Positions 8,194-15,752 of a stretch of 52,294 bases of DNA are shown one piece after another (position 1 is the first letter of the stretch; each line of letters starts with the position of its first letter). The translations under genes were made by a program, and so were the position numbers. The notes beneath the pieces are model-generated. The model searched no databases, was not told where the DNA came from, and saw only the letters and a list, made by a program, of their open reading frames with translations. Origin of the DNA: JAPHSX01 sp050298555 (lineage in GTDB: Bacteria > Pseudomonadota > Gammaproteobacteria > Thiohalomonadales > Thiohalomonadaceae); contig JBNKUL010000073.1 in the NCBI GenBank assembly GCA_050298555.1, positions 1-52,294 on the forward strand. Direction: 5' to 3'.

Positions 8194-8199
8194 TATAAT
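8194..8199 (+). promoter_or_regulatory. Perfect -10 box before the CBS-GGDEF gene
   Basis: TATAAT lies about 70 bases before the start codon at 8268. I see no good -35 at 16-18 bases upstream. The 6-base inverted repeat CCTGTC/GACAGG brackets the region, so an activator or repressor may be involved. Confidence 0.4.
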
Positions 8200-8267
8200 G
8201 ACAGGATATGTCGTTGCAGCGTCCGCAAGCAGCGACAAACTGACCGCAAACGGGATATAGCTCGAGC

Positions 8268-9608
8268 ATGCAAAACACGTTTTTCCCCAACATTGAAGAA
8301 CTCGCCGTCAAGGATATCGTCACGATTCCTGATAGCACCACCCTCCGTCATGCCCTGAGTGAAATGGCGACCCGCAACATTCGTGATGTTATCGTCAGCA
8401 ACGAGCCGGAACGCAGCTACCGACTACTGACGATTAACGACATTATCCGCCTCCATATTTCGTCACAGAGCCTGGAGCATCCGATCAGTGACGTAGAGTG
8501 CCTCCCCCTGCCAACCGTAACTGCGGGTGTTACGGTACTCGATGCGATGAAGCACTTCAGCCGTCACATGGAATACCTGGGCGTTGTTGATGACGCGGGC
8601 AAACTGATGGGCTTGGTCTCCTACAGCGATATTACCAACGCCATCGACCCGCAGCTTATTATCGAGCACCAGAGTGTGGGCGATCTCGTACTCCAGCACA
8701 CGGCGAAGGTAGTCTCTCCCGGTGCTCCACTCTCCGATGTGTTTAGCCTGTTGCACGAGCCGAGCGATGCCGTCATCGTCCATCAGGAGGAGAAGGCGAT
8801 AGGGATTCTTACCACCAAGGACGCGATTCGCCTGATCCACGAGGGGGTCTCCCTTAGCAGCCCGGTGGAGTACCACATGTCCTCACCCGTAGAGTCCATT
8901 AGTGCCAAAACATCCGTAAAAGAGGCCCTTAACTACCTGCAGGACAAGCACTTTAAGCGGGTCGTCATTCACCATGAGAACGGCCACCTGTTGGGGGTGG
9001 TATCGCAGCAGTCGCTGGTCTCAATGGCATACAGCCGCTGGGCGGAACTGATGCGTAATCACCAGGAGGAGCTAACCGAGCTGGTCGAGCTGCTGAAGAA
9101 GGAGAATACCCAATTCGAGCAGATCGCCATCATCGACCGGCTCACCGGCATCTACAATCGCACTAAATTTGATGAGCTGATTGAGTATGAGATTGCCCGA
9201 ACCGGGCGCTACGGTGAAAACACCTTCACACTGCTGCTGATCGATATCGACCACTTTAAGTCGGTCAACGACACCTGGGGCCACCTCGAGGGTGATAAGG
9301 CGCTAAAACAGGTAGCGCGGGTGTTGAGCAGTGCGATTCGCAGCTCCGATACCGTTGCCCGCTGGGGCGGTGAAGAGTTTGTCGCCCTGCTTGCCAATAC
9401 CCCTCAGGAGCAGGCCATGATTTTCGCCGAACGGCTGCGCCAGTCGGTTGAGGCCACCAACTTCGATATCGAACGCACCATCACGATCTCTATCGGTATC
9501 GCCGAGTACAACAGGGGTGAGGAGCAGAGCGAGCTCTTCGCCCGTGCCGACAAGGCGCTCTATCGTGCCAAGGAGCTTGGCCGCAACCGCGTGGAGTTCG
9601 CCTCATAG
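8268..9608 (+). CDS. Diguanylate cyclase with four CBS domains (CBS-GGDEF)
   Basis: The 446-residue soluble protein has two pairs of CBS repeats (about residues 10-130 and 135-255), a short coiled-coil linker rich in Glu/Leu (about 262-290), and a C-terminal GGDEF domain. The active-site motif is GGEEF near residue 367, preceded at the right distance by an RSSD inhibitory site (RxxD), so an active, product-inhibited enzyme making c-di-GMP is expected. CBS pairs usually bind adenine nucleotides, so the output may follow cell energy state. No transmembrane segment is seen. The CBS ligand is inference. Confidence 0.93.
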   Translation: MQNTFFPNIEELAVKDIVTIPDSTTLRHALSEMATRNIRDVIVSNEPERSYRLLTINDIIRLHISSQSLEHPISDVECLPLPTVTAGVTVLDAMKHFSRHMEYLGVVDDAGKLMGLVSYSDITNAIDPQLIIEHQSVGDLVLQHTAKVVSPGAPLSDVFSLLHEPSDAVIVHQEEKAIGILTTKDAIRLIHEGVSLSSPVEYHMSSPVESISAKTSVKEALNYLQDKHFKRVVIHHENGHLLGVVSQQSLVSMAYSRWAELMRNHQEELTELVELLKKENTQFEQIAIIDRLTGIYNRTKFDELIEYEIARTGRYGENTFTLLLIDIDHFKSVNDTWGHLEGDKALKQVARVLSSAIRSSDTVARWGGEEFVALLANTPQEQAMIFAERLRQSVEATNFDIERTITISIGIAEYNRGEEQSELFARADKALYRAKELGRNRVEFAS

Positions 9609-9712
9609 GCCCACTTAGCAGGATATCCAAAGTGGCCAAATAATGATCTAGCTCAATAATTGGGACTATCAGCCAGACTTAAACTGCTGTTTTTCATACA
9701 AGAGAAGGTGAC

Positions 9713-10918
9713 ATGGAATACGATATCGCGATCATCGGCGCTGGACCTGCAGGACTCAGCTTCGCCATCTCGCTGCGCCACAGCGGCCTTAAGGTGGTGG
9801 TGATAGAGAAGCAGTCGGCACAGCAGCTGGCCGACCCAGCCATAGATGGCCGCGATATCGCCCTCACCCACCTCTCGCGCAAGCTGATGCAGCAACAGGG
9901 CAGCTGGCAGCGTGTGGAGGCCGGCAAGGTCTCCCCCATTCAGCGGGCCGAGGTGATCGACGGCAACTCCCCCTACACCCTCGACTTCAACACCCCGAAG
10001 GGCGACACCGACGCCCTCGGCTTTCTCATCTCCAACCACCTTATTCGCAAGGCGATCTACGAGGAGTTCGAAACGCTGGATAACGTCACCCTGATGGATG
10101 AGTGTGAAGTCGCCCATGCCCACACCGATGAGCAGGGTGCCACCATCACCCTGGCAGACGGCCAGAGCATCAACGCCTCGCTGCTGGTCGCCGCCGATAC
10201 CCGCTTCTCCGCCACCCGCCGCCAGCTGGGCATCTCCGCCGACTCCCACGATTTCGGCCGCACCGCCATCGTCTGCTGGATGGAACACGAGCAAAGCCAC
10301 AACCATACCGCCTTCGAGTGCTTCCACTACGGCCGCACCCTGGCGATACTGCCGATGCCGGGCAACACCTCCTCCATCGTCATCACCGTCAACTCCGACC
10401 AGGCCCAGGAGATCCTCGATATGAGCGAGGCGGAGTTCAACTTCGATATCGAAGAGCGACTCAAGGGCAAGCTGGGAAGGATGAAACAGGTCGGCAAGCG
10501 CTATCCCTACCCGCTGGTGGCGGTCCACGCCAACAAGTTCTACGGCCAGCGTTGCGCCCTTATTGGCGACGCCGCCGTCGGCATGCACCCGGTGACCGCT
10601 CACGGCTTCAACCTGGGGCTGAGCGGCCAGGACCTGCTGGCCTCGGCGATCACCAAGGCACATGCCAAGGGTAAACCGTTCTGGAGCAGCGCCCTGCTGC
10701 AGCGCTATCAGCACCAGCACATGCTCACCACCCGTCCCATTTACCACGGCACCAACTCCATCGTCGGCCTCTTCACCAACGACAGCTTCCCCGCCACCCT
10801 GCTGCGTAAGGCCGCGCTACGACTCAGTAACAACATACCACCGGTGAAATGGGCGATTCAGCAGAAGCTGATGGCGAAAAAACAGCTCCCCTCTTTTTTG
10901 CCCCCCCTGTTCAGGTAG
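9713..10918 (+). CDS. FAD-dependent ubiquinone-biosynthesis hydroxylase family (UbiM-like)
   Basis: The 401-residue protein is a UbiH/UbiF/Coq6-type flavin monooxygenase. The Rossmann motif GAGPAGLSFA is at about 9-18, the DGRDIALTHLSR segment at about 45-56, and the second FAD motif GDAAVGMHPVTAHGFNLGL near 283-301. Such enzymes hydroxylate the quinone ring with O2 and NAD(P)H. The N-terminal DGRDIALT context resembles UbiM as I recall it, but I could not align it, so the ring position is open. A good AAGGTGAC ribosome site precedes the ATG. It stands apart from other ubi genes and just upstream of the redox module at 11065. Confidence 0.8.
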   Translation: MEYDIAIIGAGPAGLSFAISLRHSGLKVVVIEKQSAQQLADPAIDGRDIALTHLSRKLMQQQGSWQRVEAGKVSPIQRAEVIDGNSPYTLDFNTPKGDTDALGFLISNHLIRKAIYEEFETLDNVTLMDECEVAHAHTDEQGATITLADGQSINASLLVAADTRFSATRRQLGISADSHDFGRTAIVCWMEHEQSHNHTAFECFHYGRTLAILPMPGNTSSIVITVNSDQAQEILDMSEAEFNFDIEERLKGKLGRMKQVGKRYPYPLVAVHANKFYGQRCALIGDAAVGMHPVTAHGFNLGLSGQDLLASAITKAHAKGKPFWSSALLQRYQHQHMLTTRPIYHGTNSIVGLFTNDSFPATLLRKAALRLSNNIPPVKWAIQQKLMAKKQLPSFLPPLFR

Positions 10919-10921
10919 ACG

Positions 10922-10945
10922 TCGTGCCCCGCTAGCGGGGCACGA
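10922..10945 (+). terminator. Perfect 24-base palindrome after the UbiM-like gene
   Basis: TCGTGCCCCGC and GCGGGGCACGA are joined by TA, giving a fully symmetric, GC-rich hairpin 4 bases after the stop codon. No T-run follows, so it may be a Rho-aided terminator, an mRNA 3' stabiliser, or a DNA-binding site. It separates the monooxygenase from the following three-gene module. Confidence 0.45.
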
Positions 10946-11064
10946 GCCATATCCCTACCCTCTTTAAGGACTCCATGGCGGTAAATTCGGGTGAGAACTC
11001 AACCCGGAATTTCGCTACAATGAGCACCCTATTTCACGGCAATAAGGTGTGTAGCGATAGCGCC

Positions 11065-11706
11065 ATGAGTGATGACTCTCAACAGCTTGTAAACGTCACC
11101 ATCGACGGTAAGGCAATCCAGGCCCCGCCCTCGCTCTCGGTAATTCAGGCCCTGTGGCACGCGGGATATCCGCGGGTCAAGGGGGTCGGTTGTCTGGAGG
11201 GAGTCTGCGGCTCCTGCCGCGTTCTTGTGCGTCGCACCGACCAGGACGGCGTCAATATCGAGCTGGGCTGCCAGACCCTGGTTGAGGAAGGGATGCAGGC
11301 GATGTTCCTGGTCTTCCCCAACCCCACCCACCACCACTACAAGCTCTCTGAGATCAACAACTCCTGGGATGTACAGGCAGAGTTCCACCGCATCTTCCCC
11401 GAGGCGGCAAACTGCCGCCACTGCGGTGGCTGTACCAGGGGATGCCCCAAGGGGATTGAGGTGGAGAAAGGGGTCGCTCTGGCCAATGAGGGACGCTTTC
11501 GCGAGGCCGGTGAGCTGTTCGTCGAGTGCATTATGTGCAACATCTGCATGACCGGCTGTGCTGAAGAGATCGCCCCCAACCACGTGGGGCTGTTCGCCCG
11601 TCGCGTCACCGGCTATTTCCACTCCCGCCCCTCCAACCTGATTAAGCGCCTGGAGCAGATCCGCAAGGGCGAGCTGACCATTGAGGACAACGACAATGAG
11701 CAGTAA
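11065..11706 (+). CDS. SdhB/FrdB-like iron-sulfur subunit with [2Fe-2S] and two [4Fe-4S] sites
   Basis: Counting from the ATG at 11065 the protein has 213 residues. The N-terminal ferredoxin domain has Cys43, 48, 51 and 69 (C-x4-C-x2-C then C), as in succinate dehydrogenase iron subunits. The C-terminal domain has two C-x2-C-x2-C-x3-C sites: Cys117/120/123/127 and Cys155/158/161/165. It would pass electrons between the NuoF-like and FrdA-like proteins encoded next. An in-frame ATG at 10975 has a closer AAGGA ribosome site and would add 30 residues with no family resemblance; either start is possible. Its stop overlaps the next start. Confidence 0.85.
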   Translation: MSDDSQQLVNVTIDGKAIQAPPSLSVIQALWHAGYPRVKGVGCLEGVCGSCRVLVRRTDQDGVNIELGCQTLVEEGMQAMFLVFPNPTHHHYKLSEINNSWDVQAEFHRIFPEAANCRHCGGCTRGCPKGIEVEKGVALANEGRFREAGELFVECIMCNICMTGCAEEIAPNHVGLFARRVTGYFHSRPSNLIKRLEQIRKGELTIEDNDNEQ

Positions 11707-13324
11707 GCCGATCAGTTACGAGCAGGCCCTTGCCGACTACCAGGTACAGGCGGAGCGCCCTCTTAGCGAGCAACACGACGACAAAGAGGCGTTGCTACGC
11801 GCCTACCATCCGGACCACCGCGCCGACACCCTAACCACCCTTAAGGTCGGCCCCAACAGCGGCGAGCAGTGCCACCGCCAGGTGGCCGAGGCCGTTCAGG
11901 CCGACGCACGTATCGACGAGGCAGACCTTGCCGGCGCCACCGTGGTAGAGACTGACGTACTGGTGATCGGCGGCGGCGGTGCCGGTTGTGCCGCCGCGCT
12001 GGTGGCCGCGGAGAACGGCGCCAACGTGATACTCGCCACCAAGCTGCGCCTGGGCGACAGCAACACGGTGATGGCCGAGGGTGGCATACAGGCCTCCATT
12101 GAGAAGGAGGACACGCCGCAAATGCACTACGACGATACCCTCAAGGCCGGGCATCAGTGTGGTGACAAGAAGCTGGTGGCGCAGATGGTGATGGATGGGC
12201 CAGACGTCATTCGCTGGCTAATTCAGCAGGGGATGCAGTTCGACATGGACGAGTTCGGCGACCTGCTCACCCGCCGTGCCGGTGGTACCTCGGCGAACAG
12301 GGTCTGCTACTACCGTGACTACACCGGTCTGGAGATGATGCGGGTACTGCGCGAGGCGGTACAGAACTCCGACGTCGATGTCTGGGACTACAGCCCGGCG
12401 GTAGAGCTGATGGTCAACGAGCATGGCCATTGCGCCGGCGCGGTCATCTCCAACCTCAAGGAGTGCCGTTACATACAGGTGATTGCCAAGAGTGTGATTA
12501 TCGCCACCGGCGGTATCGGGCGCATGCACCTTAACGACTTTCCCACCTCAAACCACTTCGGCGCGACCGGCGATGGGCTGGTGCTGGCCTACCGCCTGGG
12601 TGCCAAACTGCGCGACCTCGACTCCTTCCAGTACCACCCCACCGGCCTGGCCCATCCGCACCACCTCGCCGGTACCCTGATCACCGAGGGGGTGCGCTCC
12701 GCCGGTACCTACCTGCTCAACGGCAGGGGCGAGCGCTTCGTCGACGAGCTGAAGCCGCGTGACGTGGTTGCTGCGGCAATCCTCAAGGAGTGCGCCGAAG
12801 GACGCGGCATCGATACCGAGGATGGCGCGCAGGGCGTCTGGCTGGATACCCCCGGACTGGAGCTGCGCAATCCGGGGATTTTGAAAAAGCGCTTTCCCAA
12901 GCTACTGCATCTGGGCGAGAAGGCGGGCATCGACCCCCACACCTCACCGCTGCTCATCTACCCCACCCTGCACTACCAAAACGGTGGTGTTGCCATCGAC
13001 GAGCACGGCGAGACCACGGTCTCCGGGCTCTACTGTGTGGGCGAGGCCAGCGGTGGCATCCACGGCAAGAACCGCATCATGGGCAATGCCCTGCTGGAGA
13101 TCATCAGCTTCGGTCGCCGCGCCGGTGAACATGCCGCCGAGCGTCGTCACGGCCGGGGCCACAAGCGCACCTCCATCGACCACCTCAGTCGCCTGCGTCG
13201 CGAACTGACCATCTCGCAGATGCCGATGGAGAAGAAGGGGCCGATGCTGTTTCCGGAGTGTGCCAAATTCGATGACGACGCCGACTACGAAGGGCTGCGC
13301 CGCAACCAGCGCAAGAAGGGTTAA
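11696..13324 (+). CDS. FrdA/SdhA/NadB-family FAD flavoprotein
   Basis: The 542-residue protein has an unusual N-terminal extension of about 80 residues, then the FAD motif VIGGGGAGCAAAL. The fumarate-reductase active-site framework is kept: HPTG with His314, PRDVV with Arg355, and HYQNGG with His426. Where SdhA/FrdA carry the His that binds FAD covalently (SHTV), this protein reads SNTV with Asn123, so FAD is probably non-covalent, as in NadB. The start at 11696 has GAGGA 8 bases upstream and overlaps the preceding stop. Fumarate reduction or oxidation of a succinate-like acid is inference; the substrate is unproven. Confidence 0.85.
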   Translation: MSSKPISYEQALADYQVQAERPLSEQHDDKEALLRAYHPDHRADTLTTLKVGPNSGEQCHRQVAEAVQADARIDEADLAGATVVETDVLVIGGGGAGCAAALVAAENGANVILATKLRLGDSNTVMAEGGIQASIEKEDTPQMHYDDTLKAGHQCGDKKLVAQMVMDGPDVIRWLIQQGMQFDMDEFGDLLTRRAGGTSANRVCYYRDYTGLEMMRVLREAVQNSDVDVWDYSPAVELMVNEHGHCAGAVISNLKECRYIQVIAKSVIIATGGIGRMHLNDFPTSNHFGATGDGLVLAYRLGAKLRDLDSFQYHPTGLAHPHHLAGTLITEGVRSAGTYLLNGRGERFVDELKPRDVVAAAILKECAEGRGIDTEDGAQGVWLDTPGLELRNPGILKKRFPKLLHLGEKAGIDPHTSPLLIYPTLHYQNGGVAIDEHGETTVSGLYCVGEASGGIHGKNRIMGNALLEIISFGRRAGEHAAERRHGRGHKRTSIDHLSRLRRELTISQMPMEKKGPMLFPECAKFDDDADYEGLRRNQRKKG

Positions 13325-13326
13325 CC

Positions 13327-14574
13327 ATGAGCCAACTTAACCAAGTCCTGTTCCACGAGCACAGCCGCGTCGGTGCCGACCTTGATGCCTGGAACGCCAC
13401 CATCGGCGGCCTGGGCCTGAAGCAGGCACTGCAGTCGCCCGAGGCGATTATTCCGCATATCGAAGCGGCGGGGCTTCGCGGCCTGGGCGGTAGCGGCTTT
13501 CCTACCTACAAAAAATGGCAGTTCGTTGCCGCACAGCCGAATGATCAGGATAAATACCTCATCTGCAACGGCAACGAGGATGAACCCGGTACCTTTAAAG
13601 ACCGCATCCTGCTGTCTGAGGCACCACACCAGGTGATCGAGGGCGCCTGCATCACTGCCCTGGCCTGCGGCATCAACCACATCGTCTTCTACATCAACCC
13701 GGAACAGACCGAATCACTGGCAGCCATGGAGCTGGCGGTAGCGCAGTGGCGCGACGCTGACTACTTCGATGAAATTGAAGCAGCACTGGGCAAGCAGCTG
13801 GAACTGGTGGTGCGCCCCAGCTCAGGCCACTACATCGGTGGTGAGGAGACCGCCGCCATTGAGAGTGTGGAGGGGAAGTTCCCCTTCCCTCGCGGCAAGC
13901 CGCCCTACCCCGCCGAGTACGGTGTGTTCGGTAAGCCGACCCTGATCAACAATATGGAGACCCTCTCCAACGTCTCCCACATCCTGCGCAACGGGGCAGA
14001 GTGGTTCCGCGGTTTGGGGCTGGGTGAAGCAACGGGCACCAAGATCTACTGCCTCAGCGGTGATGTGCTCTACCCCGGCGCCTACGAGCTGCCCATGGGC
14101 ACGCCGCTCTCCACCCTGATCAACGACTATGGCGGCGGCATGCTGCTGGATAAGAAGCTCAAGGCGATCTTTACCGGCGGCCCCTCCAATACCATCCTCA
14201 CGCCCAGGGACCTGGATGTACCGCTGGACTATGAGAACGTCGCCGCCCGCGACTCCAGCCTCGGTACCGGTGCGATGATCGTCGTCTCCGAGGGGACCGG
14301 CATCGTCAAGCGCGTGGCCGAGTACGTCAATTTCTTCGCCCACTCCTCCTGCGGTCAGTGCCCGCCCTGTAAGAACGGCACCTTCTACGCTGCGCAGCTG
14401 CTTACCCGCATCGACACCGGCAAAGGCAGCCGCGCCGACCTCGACGCCCTCATCAACCTCTGCGACATCCTGCCGGGCTCCGGCCGCTGTCACCTGCCCG
14501 AGGGGGCGGTAAAGGTACTGCAGAGCTCGCTGCACCACTTTGGGCATGAGTATGAGCAGGCACTGGGGGAGTAG
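13327..14574 (+). CDS. NuoF-like NADH dehydrogenase subunit (FMN, NADH, [4Fe-4S])
   Basis: The 415-residue protein matches the 51-kDa subunit of complex I and soluble NAD-linked hydrogenases. The NADH/FMN region GLGGSGFPTYKKW is followed by CNGNEDEPGTFKDR and GHYIGGEETAAIESVEG. The C-terminal cluster ligands Cys342/345/348 and Cys388 (CGQCPPC then GRCHLP) are intact. No NuoE or NuoG partner is next to it. It starts 2 bases after the flavoprotein stop with an AAGAAGGG ribosome site, so it is co-expressed with the Fe-S and flavoprotein genes and is their likely NAD(H) entry module. Confidence 0.9.
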   Translation: MSQLNQVLFHEHSRVGADLDAWNATIGGLGLKQALQSPEAIIPHIEAAGLRGLGGSGFPTYKKWQFVAAQPNDQDKYLICNGNEDEPGTFKDRILLSEAPHQVIEGACITALACGINHIVFYINPEQTESLAAMELAVAQWRDADYFDEIEAALGKQLELVVRPSSGHYIGGEETAAIESVEGKFPFPRGKPPYPAEYGVFGKPTLINNMETLSNVSHILRNGAEWFRGLGLGEATGTKIYCLSGDVLYPGAYELPMGTPLSTLINDYGGGMLLDKKLKAIFTGGPSNTILTPRDLDVPLDYENVAARDSSLGTGAMIVVSEGTGIVKRVAEYVNFFAHSSCGQCPPCKNGTFYAAQLLTRIDTGKGSRADLDALINLCDILPGSGRCHLPEGAVKVLQSSLHHFGHEYEQALGE

Positions 14575-14664
14575 CGATAATTCCAACACCGGCGATCTCA
14601 CTTCCACGATGACTTTCGCACCAGGCTCACTTAGCGCCGTAAATAACCAGGTGGACGAAGGACT

Positions 14665-15108
14665 ATGCCCTCATCACTGATTAAAAGCGTACTTAATATC
14701 AGGGACCTCGGTTACAAACTCCTCCCCCTCCTCGGCCTGGTGCTAACGCTTCACCTGGGTATCACCGGATACAGCGACTATAAGCTGCGTGAGCAGACCG
14801 AGAAGGCGCTCTCCTATGCACTGCAATACCACCGGCTGGTGGTCGAAGAGTACAAAAGAAGCGGCAAGCCAGTCACCGATATAGAGCACTACAGTACGGT
14901 GATGAGTGTCGCTGCTCCTGAAAGCATTGCGCGTCTCGTTATCTCTGATGACATGAACAACGCGACTATCTACTTACAGGGGAAAGAGGAGATTGACGGC
15001 AAGCGGTTGCTGCTGAGCAAAACAGATTCCCACACTTCCCTTCAATGCCAGGCGCTAGATCCCATTAACAATTCGCTCCTGCCCAAGGCATGTAGAAAGC
15101 GAGATTAG
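14665..15108 (+). CDS. Type IV pilin-like membrane protein lacking a normal prepilin leader
   Basis: The 147-residue protein has one N-terminal hydrophobic helix (about 18-36) and then GYSDYKLREQTEKALS, very close to the AYQDYTVRAQVSEALS segment of PilA-type pilins. The C-terminus has a Cys pair ending in SLLPKACR, like the D-region KYLPANCR of pilins. The G-F-T-L-I-E cleavage motif is missing: the corresponding stretch is GYKLLP, without Glu5, and the helix is shorter. It may be a membrane-anchored pilin derivative. GAAGGA precedes the ATG. Its function is unknown. Confidence 0.65.
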   Translation: MPSSLIKSVLNIRDLGYKLLPLLGLVLTLHLGITGYSDYKLREQTEKALSYALQYHRLVVEEYKRSGKPVTDIEHYSTVMSVAAPESIARLVISDDMNNATIYLQGKEEIDGKRLLLSKTDSHTSLQCQALDPINNSLLPKACRKRD

Positions 15109-15176
15109 TGGAATAACCAGGCACGCTCACCCGCTCTGATACAATAGCTTTCCCTATTTCAACCTAGCTCCAGACC

Positions 15177-15746
15177 ATGGCCGAAAACCTCCTCATCCTC
15201 TCCCCCAAGGATTTTGACGCACTCCCCTCCGATAAAGGGCTACTTATCGCCGCACTACGTGAGGAACAATTTATCGGTGAGGGTATTGAGCTCAACGGCG
15301 AACAGCACTACCGCCCCGGCGAGGAGTTCATGATGTTGATCACCTTTATGGGCTGCTCACCGATGATCTACTCGGGTGAGGACGCAGAGGATGGCGAGCA
15401 GTATTGTCACATCGACATCGAGGGGCCCTACGATAAGCCGCATGCGATTACCGGCGATAACATCAAAATTCCGCGCTGCCCCAAGTGCGGTCACCGTTTC
15501 GATAACTGGCGAGAGCTGCTTGAAAGCTGGAGTGAAGCGCCCCACGATGAATTCAGTTGTCCGGCATGCGGCGAACACCAGTTACTGACAACACTACGCT
15601 GGCGCAAGTGCGTCGGTTTTGGTCGACTCTTCATCAAGGTGTGGGGAATCTTCGAAAGCGAGGCGGTGCCCAGTCCCAATCTGATGGCGGCGTTAAAACG
15701 CGCCACAGGGCTGGAGTGGCAGCACTTCTATATCCGCAACAATTAA
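15177..15746 (+). CDS. Conserved-type protein with a zinc ribbon, function unknown
   Basis: I do not recognise a named family for this 189-residue protein. Two CxxC knuckles (CPKC near 101 and CPAC near 128) about 25 residues apart predict a zinc ribbon in the C-terminal half. The N-terminal half is acidic with a FMMLITFMGCSPMIY segment. It has no signal peptide or membrane helix. The start ATG at 15177 has only a weak ribosome site; TACAAT at 15136-15141 could be a -10 box. It ends 6 bases from the convergent diguanylate cyclase. Confidence 0.7.
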   Translation: MAENLLILSPKDFDALPSDKGLLIAALREEQFIGEGIELNGEQHYRPGEEFMMLITFMGCSPMIYSGEDAEDGEQYCHIDIEGPYDKPHAITGDNIKIPRCPKCGHRFDNWRELLESWSEAPHDEFSCPACGEHQLLTTLRWRKCVGFGRLFIKVWGIFESEAVPSPNLMAALKRATGLEWQHFYIRNN

Positions 15747-15752
15747 CGCTGT

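Larger units (their letters stand above)
7951..8267. other. Divergent intergenic region between thrS and the CBS-GGDEF gene
   Basis: This 317-base gap has no convincing gene. On the minus strand it holds a probable thrS promoter (8083-8112) and a terminator-like hairpin (8001-8029). On the plus strand it holds a perfect TATAAT (8194-8199) flanked by the inverted repeat CCTGTC (8168-8173) and GACAGG (8200-8205). Short open frames across it lack ribosome-binding sites and family resemblance. Confidence 0.6.

Noticed and set aside
8045..8341. Minus-strand open frame of 98 codons upstream of thrS
   Set aside because: It crosses the start of the CBS-GGDEF gene and the promoters, has no ribosome site and no family resemblance.
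9653..10747. Minus-strand open frame of 364 codons opposite the UbiM-like gene
   Set aside because: Antisense shadow; the plus strand has clear FAD motifs and a good ribosome site.
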